Below, piece after piece: positions 51,614-61,022 of a stretch of DNA of 64,000 nt. The notes under the pieces were generated by a model. The model did no database searches. It was not told the DNA's origin and saw only the letters and a list, made by a program, of their open reading frames with translations. Location of the stretch: assembly GCA_963720515.1 (NCBI GenBank), contig OY970397.1:496001-560000 (forward strand), written 5' to 3'. The translations under genes were made by a program, and so were the position numbers. Numbering within the stretch: position 1 is the stretch's first letter; every line of letters begins with the position of its first letter. Origin of the DNA: G963720515 sp963720515 (GTDB lineage Bacteria > Actinomycetota > Thermoleophilia > Gaiellales > Gaiellaceae).

Positions 51614-53292
51614 CAGCCGGCGCTTACCCGCCCGGCGACGTCTTCTACCCCGACGCGCTCCTCGGAGCGGCCGTCGCGCGTCAGGACGTCCACCTTGCCG
51701 TCCTCGAGCGCCTTCTTGCCGACGGTGACGCGGTAGGGCGCGCCGATCAGGTCGGCGTCGGCGAACTTCTCCCCCGGCCGGCGGTCGCGGTCGTCGAGGA
51801 GCACGTCGAGCCCGGCCTCGTCGAGTGCGTCCGCGAGCTTCTCGGCGAGTTCGACCGCCTCGGCGCCCGCGCCCTCGATCTGCACGATCTCGACGTCGTA
51901 GGGCGCGAGCGATGGCGGCCAGGCGATCCCGTTCTCGTCGTGGCGCTGCTCGACCGCCGCGGCCATGATCCGGCCCGGTCCGATGCCGTAGCTCCCCATG
52001 ATGAGCGGCTTCTCCGTTCCGTCCTCGTCCAGGAACGTCGCGTCGAGCGGCACCGAGTAGCGGGTGCCGAGCTTGAAGATGTGGCCGACCTCGATCGCCG
52101 TGCGGAACTGGAGCAGCCCGTCGCAGGTCGGGCAGCGGTCGCCCTCGCGCGCCTCGCGGATCGTTGCGAACTCGGGCTCGTAGTCGCGCCCGGCCTCGAC
52201 GCCGCGCAGGTGCTTGCCGTCCTCGTTCGCACCCGCGACGAACTGGCCCTCGCGCAGGGTGTCGTCGGCGATCACGCGGAGCGAGACGCCCACCGGGCCG
52301 AGCGAGCCGCCGCCGGCGCCGAACGCGGCGCGGATCTCCTCGTCGGTCGACGGCCGGAAGTCCGTGCCGAGGACGCCGAGCATCCGCTCCTCGCTCAGGC
52401 GGTCGTCGCCGCGCACGAGCGCGAGCACGACCGTCCCGTCCGTCTGTGTGACCGGCATTGCCTTGGACGTCGCGGCCGCGTCGATGCCGAGCGACTCGGC
52501 GAGCGCCTCGATCGTGGTGATCCCGGGCGTGTCGATTGTCTCGGGCTTGTCGAGCCGCGGCGGGAACTCGGGCGCGCGGGGGATGCCTCGCGCGATCTCA
52601 AGGTCGGCCGCGTAGTCGCCGCGCTCGCACGTGACCAGCGTGTTCTCGCCGGAGCCGGCCGGCGCGAGGAAGTCGATCGACTCGCTGCCGCCCATCATCC
52701 CGCTCTCCGCCTGGACGGCGTAGTACTCGAGGCCGCAGCGCTCGAAGATCCGGTGGTACGCGCCCTCCTGCCCGCGGAAGCTCACCTCGAGCCCGTCCTC
52801 GTCGCGGTCGAACGAGTAGGCGTCCTTCATGATGAACTCGCGGACGCGGAGCAGCCCGCCGCGCGGCCGAGGCTCGTCGCGGTCCTTCACGCTGAAGTGG
52901 TAGAGCATCTGCGGGAGCTGGCGGTACGACTCGAGCTCGCGGGCATGGAACGTGACCGTCTCCTCGTGCGTCATCGGCAGCACGAGCTCGCGGCCGGCGC
53001 GGTCCGTGAACTTGAAGAGCTCGGGGATCACGTAGCGCCCGCTCGCCTTCCAGAGCTCCGCGGGCGTGAGCACCGGCATGAGCATCTCCTGCGCGCCGAT
53101 CGCGTTCTGCTCCTCGCGCACGATCTGCACGACCTTCTCGTGGACCTTCCAGCCGAGCGGCAGGTACGACCAGATGCCCGCGGCGACCTGGCGGATGTAG
53201 CCGCCGCGCACGAGCAGCTTGTGGCTTGCGGCCTCGGCATCGGCCGGGTCCTCCCGGAGCGTCGGGACGAAGAGACGGGAGAGGCGCTGCAC
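51613..53292 (-). CDS. proS: Prolyl-tRNA synthetase
   Basis: 559 residues, the bacterial type with an INS editing domain (about 225-385). Class II motifs are clear: motif 1 near GGYIRQVAAGIWSYLPLGWK, motif 2 FSVKDRDEPRPRGGLLRVRE, motif 3 GSYGIGPGRIMAAAVEQ, then the anticodon-binding domain. It charges tRNA-Pro. The GTG start overlaps the ispG stop by one base. Its tRNA substrate is encoded about 0.3 kb downstream. Confidence 0.96.
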   Translation of the reverse strand: MQRLSRLFVPTLREDPADAEAASHKLLVRGGYIRQVAAGIWSYLPLGWKVHEKVVQIVREEQNAIGAQEMLMPVLTPAELWKASGRYVIPELFKFTDRAGRELVLPMTHEETVTFHARELESYRQLPQMLYHFSVKDRDEPRPRGGLLRVREFIMKDAYSFDRDEDGLEVSFRGQEGAYHRIFERCGLEYYAVQAESGMMGGSESIDFLAPAGSGENTLVTCERGDYAADLEIARGIPRAPEFPPRLDKPETIDTPGITTIEALAESLGIDAAATSKAMPVTQTDGTVVLALVRGDDRLSEERMLGVLGTDFRPSTDEEIRAAFGAGGGSLGPVGVSLRVIADDTLREGQFVAGANEDGKHLRGVEAGRDYEPEFATIREAREGDRCPTCDGLLQFRTAIEVGHIFKLGTRYSVPLDATFLDEDGTEKPLIMGSYGIGPGRIMAAAVEQRHDENGIAWPPSLAPYDVEIVQIEGAGAEAVELAEKLADALDEAGLDVLLDDRDRRPGEKFADADLIGAPYRVTVGKKALEDGKVDVLTRDGRSEERVGVEDVAGRVSAG

Positions 53293-54419
53293 TACGGTCT
53301 TTGCGCCGCTTCCGCCATGAGCAGGGCCGCCGGCTTCGCCATCTTGAGGCGCTTCGGGCGCACCATGCCGTCCTCGATCCAGCGGTCGATCTCGTAGAAG
53401 AGCTCGTCCACGAGGATGTCCGAGGAGACCTTCTTGAGCACGCGGCCGTGCGCGTACACGAAGCCCGTGTCGCGGCCCCCCGCGATGCCGAAGTCCGCGT
53501 CGCCCGCCTCCCCCGGTCCGTTCACCGCGCAGCCCATGACCGCGACCTCGAACGCCTGCGGGTACTCCACGAGCCGCTCCTCCACGGCCTCGGCGAGCAG
53601 GTGCACGCCCACGTTGTCACGCCCGCACGAGGGGCAGGCGATCATCACGGGGCCGCGCTCGCGCAGGCCGAGAGCCTTCAGGATCTCCCAGGCGACCTTG
53701 ACCTCCTCGACGGGGTCGGCGGTGAGCGACACGCGCATCGTGTCGCCGATGCCGTCCATGAGCAGCGTGCCCATCCCGACGGAGCTCTTGATCGTCCCGG
53801 AGAAGGGCGTCCCGGCCTCGGTGACGCCGAGGTGGAGCGGGTACGGGACCTTCTCGGAGAGCATCCGGTAGGCGCGGATCATCGTCGGCACGGAGCTCGA
53901 CTTGACGGAGATCTTGAAGTCGCGGTAGTCGAGCCGCTCGAGGATCTCCACCTGCTCGAGCGCCTCGGTGACGAGCGCCTCGGCCGTGTCCTCCTGGGCC
54001 AGCTCCATCAGGTGCTCCGGGAGCGAGCCCGAGTTGGCGCCGATCCGCATCGGGATCCCCTTGGCCTTGGCCGCGCGGACGACCTCTTCGACCTTGTCGG
54101 GGCCGCCGATGTTGCCGGGATTGATGCGCACCGCGGCGACGCCCGCGTCGATCGCCTTGAGCGCGAGCGAGGCGTTGAAGTGGATGTCGGCGATCACCGG
54201 GAGCGGGCTCAGGTAGACGAGCTTCCCGAGCGCGGCGGCGTCCTCGTTCTTCGGGACGGCCACGCGGACGATCTCGCAGCCCGCCGACGCGAGCGCGGCG
54301 ATCTGCCCCATCGTGGCGTCCACGTCGTGCGTGAGCGTCGTCGTCATGGACTGGATCGCGACGGGCGCGCCGCCCCCGATGGGCACGTTCCCGACCTTGA
54401 TCTGCACCTGGCTCGCCAT
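53292..54419 (-). CDS. ispG: 4-hydroxy-3-methylbut-2-enyl diphosphate synthase
   Basis: 375 residues. VPIGGGAPVAIQSMTTT opens the TIM barrel; the 4Fe-4S cysteines occur in CPSCGRDN and MGCAVNGPGEA. IspG reduces MEcPP to HMBPP in the non-mevalonate isoprenoid pathway; Dxr of the same pathway is encoded 2 kb upstream. A -10-like TACACT (54428-54433 on -) sits 8 nt before the ATG, so ispG-proS-xre may form a separate leaderless unit. Confidence 0.96.
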   Translation of the reverse strand: MASQVQIKVGNVPIGGGAPVAIQSMTTTLTHDVDATMGQIAALASAGCEIVRVAVPKNEDAAALGKLVYLSPLPVIADIHFNASLALKAIDAGVAAVRINPGNIGGPDKVEEVVRAAKAKGIPMRIGANSGSLPEHLMELAQEDTAEALVTEALEQVEILERLDYRDFKISVKSSSVPTMIRAYRMLSEKVPYPLHLGVTEAGTPFSGTIKSSVGMGTLLMDGIGDTMRVSLTADPVEEVKVAWEILKALGLRERGPVMIACPSCGRDNVGVHLLAEAVEERLVEYPQAFEVAVMGCAVNGPGEAGDADFGIAGGRDTGFVYAHGRVLKKVSSDILVDELFYEIDRWIEDGMVRPKRLKMAKPAALLMAEAAQRP

Positions 54420-54444
54420 CGCGAATCAGTGTAACGGCGCGGTT

Positions 54445-54984
54445 TCAGCAGCTCCGCGCAAACGTGAACCCGTACACGTACGCGCCCCATTCGTGGATCA
54501 GGTTCCCGAGGCCTGGGAGACCGCCAGGGCTGTCCGGGCGAACTCCGTCCACGCGAACGTCTCCGTCGAAGCAGCGGTCGAAGAGCATCCGTGCGCGGAT
54601 CGCGTGGTAGCGGGACGTGACGACGAGCAGGTCCTTCAGGCCGCGTTCTTCGGCGATCCGCGTTGCCTCCTCCGCCTCGCCCTTGGTTCGATCCGGATCC
54701 GGGACGTAGCAGACCACGTCGTACGGGTGCTCGGCGGCGCAGAATCGCCGCCGCTCGTCCCGGCCGGGTCCGCTGCCGAGCGAGACCATGAGAAGCGGCG
54801 CCTTGCCCTCGTCCATCAGCTCGACTGCCGCCGGGAGCCGCTCGGGCGCACCGGCGAGTGCGACGATCGCGTCCGCCTCCCCCGCCCCGTCGGTGTCGGG
54901 CCACACGATCCAGCGGGCGGTCGCCGCGAAGAGCGCCGCGAGGAGGACGAGCCCGACGGCGAGGCCGATGCGCCGGCCGGTCAC
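54445..54984 (-). CDS. YdcF/SanA-like DUF218 membrane protein
   Basis: 179 residues. One N-terminal helix (about 5-24), then the DUF218 pattern: DAIVALAGAPERLPAAVELM, LLMVSLGSG, EEATRIAEERGLKDLLVVTS, RYHAIRARMLF. Family members (SanA, ElyC) affect envelope integrity in Enterobacteria; biochemical function is unsettled. GTG overlaps the rseP stop (GTGA). Confidence 0.85.
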   Translation of the reverse strand: MTGRRIGLAVGLVLLAALFAATARWIVWPDTDGAGEADAIVALAGAPERLPAAVELMDEGKAPLLMVSLGSGPGRDERRRFCAAEHPYDVVCYVPDPDRTKGEAEEATRIAEERGLKDLLVVTSRYHAIRARMLFDRCFDGDVRVDGVRPDSPGGLPGLGNLIHEWGAYVYGFTFARSC

Positions 54985-56201
54985 CCGCCGAGGCGGTTCA
55001 CGTCGTTCGAGAGCCCGAGGAAGAACAGCGCGAGGACGAGGAAGAGGCCGAGCGCGGAATAGCGTTCATACGCGATGCGCGGGATCGCCCGCCCGCGGGC
55101 CTTCTCGAGCAGCGAGAAGGCGATGTGGCCGCCGTCGAGCGGCAGGAGCGGCAGCAGGTTCAGAAGCGCGAGCGAGAGGCTGATGAGCGCGAGGATGCGC
55201 AGGTAGATCCGGTAGTCGAAGTCGAGCGCCTCGCTCGATCCCTGCACGATCCCGACCGGGCTCGACACCTGGTCGCGGTCCTGCCCGGTGACGATGTGCC
55301 CGAGCGCCGAGCCGGTCAGCGACGTGACGCGCCAACTCTCCCCCACGGCCTGGCCGACCGACTCGAGCGGCCCGTAGCTCTTGTAGGCGACCTCGCGGGT
55401 GAAGCCGAGGATGTAGCGGTCGCCCTCCTTGGTCGGGCGCGTGGCCCGGAGTGTCGTCAGCTCGCCGTCGCGGCGCACCGTGAGCGTGACCGGCGCGCCC
55501 TTGCCCTCCTGGATCGCGTCGGAGAGCGTCTCGGATGTGACGGGCTTCCCGTTCACCCGGACGACCGCATCGCCCGGCTGGAGCCCGGACGCCTCGGCGG
55601 CGGTGCCCTTCCCGACCGTGCCGACGCCGCTCGTCACGTGGTCGGGGACGCCGAGCATGAAGACGGCGGAGAGGAGCACCACCGCGAAGACGAGGTTCAC
55701 ACCGGGCCCCGCGAAGATGACCGCGACGCGCTTCCACGCGGGCGCGCGCCAGTACGCATCCGAGGCGAGGGCGTCCGCGATCTCCGTGAGGCCGCGCTCG
55801 GCGCTCTTGCGCGCGTGCTCGGAGAGCTCGGCCGTGGCGACCTCCGCGCGGAGATCGTCGAGGCGGAGCCGTGCGTCCTCGAGACGCTCCGAGTCGAGTG
55901 CGGAGGCGACCGCGGCAACGTCGTCCCGCAGGCCGGGATCCTCGACGACCGCGGGCTCCATGTGCGCCGTCAGGTCGCCGGCCGCGGGCCGGTGCATGCC
56001 GGGGATCTTCACGTAGCCGCCGAGTGGGATCGCTCCGATGCCGTACTCGATCCCGTTCCGGACGCGCTTGAAGAGCGCCGGCGGGAAGAAGATGTAGAAC
56101 TTCCGCGGCCGCATCCCGACCCCGCGCGCGACGAAGAAGTGGCCCGCCTCGTGAATGAGGATCAGGAAGACGAGGCCCGCGATCGCGACGAAGACGCTCA
56201 C
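54981..56201 (-). CDS. rseP: RIP metalloprotease RseP/Rip1
   Basis: A 406-residue site-2 protease. Zinc motif HEAGH at 17-21 in the first helix, a PDZ domain (about 190-270; GDAVVRVNGKPVTSETLSDA), and NLLPLLPLDGGH near the end with the third zinc ligand. It cleaves membrane anti-sigma factors and signal-peptide remnants. Between the first and second membrane segments it carries about 65 extra helical residues (about 75-150) compared with mycobacterial Rip1. GTG overlaps the dxr stop. Confidence 0.93.
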   Translation of the reverse strand: MSVFVAIAGLVFLILIHEAGHFFVARGVGMRPRKFYIFFPPALFKRVRNGIEYGIGAIPLGGYVKIPGMHRPAAGDLTAHMEPAVVEDPGLRDDVAAVASALDSERLEDARLRLDDLRAEVATAELSEHARKSAERGLTEIADALASDAYWRAPAWKRVAVIFAGPGVNLVFAVVLLSAVFMLGVPDHVTSGVGTVGKGTAAEASGLQPGDAVVRVNGKPVTSETLSDAIQEGKGAPVTLTVRRDGELTTLRATRPTKEGDRYILGFTREVAYKSYGPLESVGQAVGESWRVTSLTGSALGHIVTGQDRDQVSSPVGIVQGSSEALDFDYRIYLRILALISLSLALLNLLPLLPLDGGHIAFSLLEKARGRAIPRIAYERYSALGLFLVLALFFLGLSNDVNRLGG

Positions 56202-57292
56202 CGGACACTCTCACGGGAGTACGTACGGGCGACGCGCCGGGCCTCAGCGTCGATCTCGACCAGCTCGTCGAGGCTCTCGGCCGGCCGCGTGTCCACGGCG
56301 GCGAGCGTCTGCTCGACGACCTCGGGAATCCCCGGGAAGGGCAGCTCGCCCCCGAGGAACCCCTCGACCGCCACCTCGTTCGCCGCGTTCAGGACGCAGG
56401 GCGCGGAGTCGCCCCGCTCCCCGGCGGCACGCGCGAGTGCGAGGCACGGGAACGCGTCCTCGTCCGGCGGCGCGAACTCGAGGATGAGGCCCTGGCTCAG
56501 GTCGAGCCCGGGGATCGGCGTCGCGGCGCGCTCGGGGTACGTGAGCGCGTAGGAGATCGGCACGCGCATGTCCGGGTAGCCGAGGTGCGCGAGCGCCGCG
56601 CCGTCGCGGAAGCGGACGAGCGCGTGGACGACCGACGTCGGGTGGACGACGACCTCGATCCGGTCGTACGGGAGGCCGAAGAGGTAGTGCGCCTCGATCA
56701 CTTCGAGCCCCTTGTTCATGAGCGTCGCCGAGTCGATCGTGATCTTCGGGCCCATGCTCCACGTCGGGTGCGCGAGCGCCTCGGAGGGCGTGACCGATGC
56801 GAGCTCGGAGGGCGTCCGGCCGCGGAACGGACCGCCCGATGCGGTGAGGACGAGCGAGTCCACCTGCTCGGGCGCGCGGCCCTCGAGGCACTGGAAGGCC
56901 GCGGAGTGCTCGCTGTCCACCGGGAGGATCCGCCCTCCGCCCCGCTCCTGCGCGGCGAGCGCGAGATCGCCTGCGGCGACGAGGCTCTCCTTGTTGGCGA
57001 GCGCCAGGTCGATTCCGGCCTCGAGCGTCGCGAGCGTCGCCGGGAGGCCCGCGAAGCCGACGACGGCGTTCAGGACGACGTCGGGCTCCGAGGCGGCGAT
57101 GAGCTCGGGGAGCGGCGGATCGTTCCCGACCGAGACGTGAGTGACGCCGCGCTCCGCCGCGATCGAGCGCGCCTCCTCGCCCTGCGTGCCGACGGCGATG
57201 GCGCAGAGCTCGAGCTCGGGGTGCGCGTCAACGACGTCGAGGGCCTGTCGGCCGATCGACCCGGTCGCGCCTAGCAGGGCTACGCGTCGCAC
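56198..57292 (-). CDS. dxr: 1-deoxy-D-xylulose 5-phosphate reductoisomerase
   Basis: 364 residues. NADPH motif LLGATGSIGRQALDVV at the N-terminus, NKESLV, metal site VDSEHSAAFQCL, flexible loop TASGGPFRG and SATLMNKGLEVIEAH. It makes MEP, the committed step of the non-mevalonate isoprenoid pathway. Its GTG is preceded by a -10-like TACACT 6 nt upstream (57299-57304), so a transcript starts here even though cdsA lies just 35 bp before it. Confidence 0.96.
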   Translation of the reverse strand: MRRVALLGATGSIGRQALDVVDAHPELELCAIAVGTQGEEARSIAAERGVTHVSVGNDPPLPELIAASEPDVVLNAVVGFAGLPATLATLEAGIDLALANKESLVAAGDLALAAQERGGGRILPVDSEHSAAFQCLEGRAPEQVDSLVLTASGGPFRGRTPSELASVTPSEALAHPTWSMGPKITIDSATLMNKGLEVIEAHYLFGLPYDRIEVVVHPTSVVHALVRFRDGAALAHLGYPDMRVPISYALTYPERAATPIPGLDLSQGLILEFAPPDEDAFPCLALARAAGERGDSAPCVLNAANEVAVEGFLGGELPFPGIPEVVEQTLAAVDTRPAESLDELVEIDAEARRVARTYSRESVR

Positions 57293-57298
57293 GAACCC

Positions 57299-57304
57299 AG
57301 TGTA
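57299..57304 (-). promoter_or_regulatory. -10-like TACACT before dxr
   Basis: On the - strand TACACT ends 6 nt before the dxr GTG; leaderless pattern inside the operon. Confidence 0.4.
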
Positions 57305-57327
57305 GGGCGGCGCCTCTCCGCCCCGGC

Positions 57328-58119
57328 TCAGTGCGCGAGTGCGAGGAGCGCGTAGTACCCGACGGGCGCGGCGAAGAGGAGCGAGTCGATCCGGTCGAGG
57401 ACGCCGCCGTGGCCGAGGAGGACGCGCCCGGTGTCTTTCGCGCCGAGGTCGCGCTTCACGAGCGACTCGAACAGGTCGCCGATCGTGGCCGCGAGCACGA
57501 CGAGCGCCCCGAAGACGATCGAGTTCCATCCGGTGTAGTCGGTCTCGTAGAGGACGATGAACGCGGTCGCGATCCCGGCGAGCGCGCCCACGACGAACCC
57601 CTCCCACGTCTTGCCCGGCGACATGACCGGGCTCATCCGGTGACGCCCGGCGAGCCGCCCGCCCACGTACGCGAACGTATCGGTCGCGAAGACCGTGAAG
57701 AGCACGGCGAGGATGGCGTCCTGGCCGTCCGGCTCGAGCCGGTGGAGCAGGATGAGGTGGGCGAGCCCGAAGCCGATCCAGGCCGCGCCCATGACGGTGG
57801 TCGCGATCGCCACCGTCGTCGACTGCCGCACGGCCGAGACCGCCGCGAACACGAACGCAAGCGGGAACACGACGAGGAACCCGGCGAGCATCCACTCGGC
57901 GTCGCCGAGCTCCGCGCCGAGGTACGCGCCGAGCGCCCCGCCGTAGCCGGCCAGGACGAGGGGCCGCAGGTCGCGGCCGAGGCGGTAGAACTCGTGCAGC
58001 CCGACGAGCCCCCCGATCGTCACGATCGTGAACAGGAACCAGCCGCCCACCCAGGCGGCGGCGATCACGATCGGGAGCCCCGCGGCGACGATCGCGATGC
58101 GCGAGAGGAGCGGCGTCAT
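57328..58119 (-). CDS. cdsA: Phosphatidate cytidylyltransferase
   Basis: 263 residues, about seven membrane helices. The CDP-diglyceride synthase signature is near the C-terminus: SPGKTWEGFVVGALAG, then FESLVKRDLGAKDTGRVLLG and HGGVLDRIDSLLFAAP. It makes CDP-diacylglycerol, donor for PgsA-type enzymes such as that at 34.4 kb. The ATG overlaps the uppS stop (ATGA). Confidence 0.95.
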   Translation of the reverse strand: MTPLLSRIAIVAAGLPIVIAAAWVGGWFLFTIVTIGGLVGLHEFYRLGRDLRPLVLAGYGGALGAYLGAELGDAEWMLAGFLVVFPLAFVFAAVSAVRQSTTVAIATTVMGAAWIGFGLAHLILLHRLEPDGQDAILAVLFTVFATDTFAYVGGRLAGRHRMSPVMSPGKTWEGFVVGALAGIATAFIVLYETDYTGWNSIVFGALVVLAATIGDLFESLVKRDLGAKDTGRVLLGHGGVLDRIDSLLFAAPVGYYALLALAH

Positions 58120-58868
58120 CGGCCGCCGAAGCGACGGCGACGGCCGGCGTAGTCGGAGAGCGCGTGGCGCAGGTCGCGCGCCCCGAAGTCCGGCCAGAGG
58201 GTGTCCACGAAGATGAGCTCTGTATAGGCGAGCTGCCAGAGCAGGAAGTTCGAGATGCGCTGCTCGCCCGAGGTGCGGATGAGGACGTCGGGCTCGGGCA
58301 TCTCCGGCGCGTAGAGCCGCGCGCCGAGCGCGTTCTCGTCGATGTCGCGCGGGTCCACCCCGTCCTCCACGAGCCGCCGCGTCGCCTCGACGACCTCCGC
58401 GCGCCCGCCGTAGTCGAACGCGATCCAGAGGGAGAGCCGCTCGTTTCCGTCCGTCGAGCCCTCGAGCTCGGCCATCTTGCGCCGCAGCGCGTCCGAGGCG
58501 CGGTCGCGCCTCCCGATGAACCGCACGCGGACGCCCTGCGCCGCGAGGTCGGGCAGCTCGCGCTCGATCGTCTCGACGAAGATCTCCATGAGCGCGTCGA
58601 TCTCGTCCGCCGGCCGCGACCAGTTCTCCGTGGAGAAGGCGTAGACGCAAAGGGACTCGACGCCGAGGTCGATGGACGCCTCCACGGTCCGCCGGAGCGC
58701 CTTCGTGCCGGCGCGGTGGCCCGCGGCGACCGGGAGCCGGCGCTTGCGCGCCCAGCGTCCGTTGCCGTCCATGATGATCGCGACCGCGCGCGCGACCTCG
58801 GGAAGCTCGCGCGCCTCCTCCGGCCTCGTCAGGCCCCGCAGCGTCCGCAGTCTGGTGAGCACCCGCAT
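58116..58868 (-). CDS. uppS: Isoprenyl (undecaprenyl) diphosphate synthase
   Basis: A 250-residue cis-prenyltransferase: AIIMDGNGRWARKRRLP (catalytic Asp), VYAFSTENWSRP, WIAFDYGGRAEVVEA and IRTSGEQRISNFLLWQLAY. It builds the polyprenyl diphosphate used as glycan carrier. Flanked by frr and cdsA as in many bacteria. Confidence 0.95.
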   Translation of the reverse strand: MRVLTRLRTLRGLTRPEEARELPEVARAVAIIMDGNGRWARKRRLPVAAGHRAGTKALRRTVEASIDLGVESLCVYAFSTENWSRPADEIDALMEIFVETIERELPDLAAQGVRVRFIGRRDRASDALRRKMAELEGSTDGNERLSLWIAFDYGGRAEVVEATRRLVEDGVDPRDIDENALGARLYAPEMPEPDVLIRTSGEQRISNFLLWQLAYTELIFVDTLWPDFGARDLRHALSDYAGRRRRFGGR

Positions 58869-58876
58869 CGCGGTGC

Positions 58877-59440
58877 TCAGACCTCCATGATCTCTTCCTC
58901 TTTGTGCTTGAGGAGGTCGTCGATGCGCTTCGTGTGGTCGTCGGTCGTCTTCTGGGCGCTGTCCTCGGCCCGGTGCTCCTCGTCGTCGCCCACCTCGCCC
59001 TTCTTCACGAGCTCCTTCAGGTCGTGCATGACGTCGCGGCGGACGTTTCGGACGGCGACCCTCCCCTCCTCCGCCAGGTGCCGTACGACCTTCACGAGCT
59101 CCTTCCGCCGCTCCTCCGTGAGCTGCGGGATCGGGAGCCGGATGATCTTGCCGTCGTTCGCCGGTGTGAGGCCGAGGTCGGACTCCTGGATCGCGCGCTC
59201 GATCGCCTTCACGGAGCTCGGGTCGAACGGCTGCACGGTGAGCAGGCGCGGCTCGGGGACGTTGATCGTCGCGAGCTGGCGGAGCGGCGTCGGCTGCCCG
59301 TAGTAGTCGACGTTGATGCGGTCGAGAAGCGCGGCCGAGGCGCGGCCCGTGCGAATCGTCGAGAGCTCGTGCGCCGTCGCCTCGACGGACTTGTCCATGC
59401 GGCGCGAGCCGTCGGCCAGAAGGTCGTCGATCTTCGTCAT
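58877..59440 (-). CDS. frr: Ribosome recycling factor
   Basis: 187 residues, normal length. GRASAALLDRINVDYYGQPT and RLPIPQLTEERRKELVKVVR are diagnostic. RRF with EF-G splits post-termination ribosomes. Its ATG overlaps the pyrH stop by four bases. Confidence 0.97.
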   Translation of the reverse strand: MTKIDDLLADGSRRMDKSVEATAHELSTIRTGRASAALLDRINVDYYGQPTPLRQLATINVPEPRLLTVQPFDPSSVKAIERAIQESDLGLTPANDGKIIRLPIPQLTEERRKELVKVVRHLAEEGRVAVRNVRRDVMHDLKELVKKGEVGDDEEHRAEDSAQKTTDDHTKRIDDLLKHKEEEIMEV

Positions 59441-60216
59441 GGATCCCTCCGAGGGGTCGAGATGACCGTGCCGACCTGCTCGCCGAGCGCGACACGGGCG
59501 ATGTTCCGCTCGTCGTCGAGCCCGAAGACGTAGATCGGCAGGGCGTTGTCCATGCAGAGCGTGAGCGCGGTCGAGTCCATCACCTCGAGGCGTCGCTCGA
59601 GCGCCTCGCGGTGCGTAAGTGCCGGGAGGAACTTCGCGTCCGGGTTCTCGTTCGGGTCGCCGTCGTAGACGCCGTCGACCCCGTTCTTGCCCATGAGGAT
59701 CGCCTCGGCGCCGATCTCGAGCGCCCGGAGCGCCGCCGCCGTGTCCGTCGTGAAGTACGGGTTGCCGGTGCCGCCCGCGAAGATGACGACGCGGTTCTTC
59801 TCCAGGTGCCGGATCGCGCGGCGGCGGATGTACGGCTCGGCCACCTCGCTCACCGTGATCGCGGAGAGGACCCGCGTGTGCTGGCCGTCCCGTTCGAGCG
59901 CATCCTGCACGGTGAGGCAGTTGAGGACGGTCGCGAGCATCCCGGCGTAGTCCGCGGTCGCGCGATCCATCCCCGCGGCGGCGGCGGTCATGCCGCGGTA
60001 GATGTTCCCCGCGCCGACGACGACGGCCGTCTCGATGCCGAGCTCGGTCAGGCGCTCGAGCTGCCCCGCGACCGCGCGCACGCGGTCCGGCTCGATCCCG
60101 TACGGGCGGTCGCCCATGAGGGCCTCGCCCGAGAGCTTGACGAGGACGCGGCGGAACGCGGCGGCGGGCGGCGGGGCCGCCTCGGGCGCCGGGCTCGTCT
60201 CGGCCTTCGCGCTCAC
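59437..60216 (-). CDS. pyrH: Uridylate kinase
   Basis: 259 residues. RVLVKLSGEALMGD, VVGAGNIYRGM, GTGNPYFTTDTAAALRA and LMGKNGVDGVYDGDP match the amino-acid-kinase-fold UMP kinase. It makes UDP. An Ala/Pro-rich extension of about 25 residues precedes the core. The GTG overlaps the tsf stop (GTGA). Confidence 0.96.
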   Translation of the reverse strand: MSAKAETSPAPEAAPPPAAAFRRVLVKLSGEALMGDRPYGIEPDRVRAVAGQLERLTELGIETAVVVGAGNIYRGMTAAAAGMDRATADYAGMLATVLNCLTVQDALERDGQHTRVLSAITVSEVAEPYIRRRAIRHLEKNRVVIFAGGTGNPYFTTDTAAALRALEIGAEAILMGKNGVDGVYDGDPNENPDAKFLPALTHREALERRLEVMDSTALTLCMDNALPIYVFGLDDERNIARVALGEQVGTVISTPRRDP

Positions 60217-61022
60217 CCCTGCGCGCCGACGCCCAGGCGCACGAACTCGAGCACCTCGGCGCCCTTCTCGTCGAGCGCCTTGCCGACCGTGAGCGACGAG
60301 TCGTGCACCCACGGCTGGTCGAGGAGCACCGTCTCCGCGTAGAAGCGCTTCGCGATCATCCCGTCCACGATCTGCGCGCGGATGTTCTCAGGCTTCGACT
60401 CCACCTCGGGCAGCTTCTCGTAGATCGCCCGCTCCTGCTCGATCGCCTCGGCGGGGATCTCGTCGCGGCTCAGGTACTGCGGGCGCAGCGCGGCGATGTG
60501 CTGCGCGAGCATCCGCGCGAGCGCCTCGTCGGCGCCCCGGGCGCGGAGAAGCACCCCGATCTTGCGCGCCGGCGGGTGGACGTAGTCGGCGAGGATCTCG
60601 CCCTCGCCCGCCTCCATCCGCGCCGCGCCGCGCACCTCGATGTTCTCGCCGAGCTTCGCCACGAGCTCGATGCGCTCGTCCTCGAGGTTCGCGATCGCCT
60701 CCGGGCCGGATGTCTCGACGACGTCGACGAGGTGCTGGACGAACGCGAGGAACTCCTCGTTCCCCGCGACCGGTTCGGTCTCGCAGCCGACGCCGACGAT
60801 CACGCCGACGGTGCCGTGGAGGTGGGTCTGGACGCGGCCTTCCTTCGTCTCGCGGCCCTCGCGCTTGCCGGCCGCGGCGATGCCCTTCTCGCGGAGCAGC
60901 GTGCGCGCGGCCTCGAGGTCGCCCCCGGTCTCCTGGAGCGCCTGCTTGCACTGCATCATCCCCGCGCCGGTCATGTCGCGGAGCTCCTTGACGAGGCTCG
61001 CCGGAATCGTGGCGCTGCTCAC
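60213..61022 (-). CDS. tsf: Elongation factor Ts
   Basis: 269 residues. The N-terminal LVKELRDMTGAGMMQCKQAL with the UBA-like fold and TDFVAR-equivalent CETEPVAGNEEF identify EF-Ts, the nucleotide exchange factor of EF-Tu. The normal TDFVARN motif is replaced by TEPVAGN. The GTG start overlaps the rpsB stop. Confidence 0.96.
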   Translation of the reverse strand: MSSATIPASLVKELRDMTGAGMMQCKQALQETGGDLEAARTLLREKGIAAAGKREGRETKEGRVQTHLHGTVGVIVGVGCETEPVAGNEEFLAFVQHLVDVVETSGPEAIANLEDERIELVAKLGENIEVRGAARMEAGEGEILADYVHPPARKIGVLLRARGADEALARMLAQHIAALRPQYLSRDEIPAEAIEQERAIYEKLPEVESKPENIRAQIVDGMIAKRFYAETVLLDQPWVHDSSLTVGKALDEKGAEVLEFVRLGVGAQG

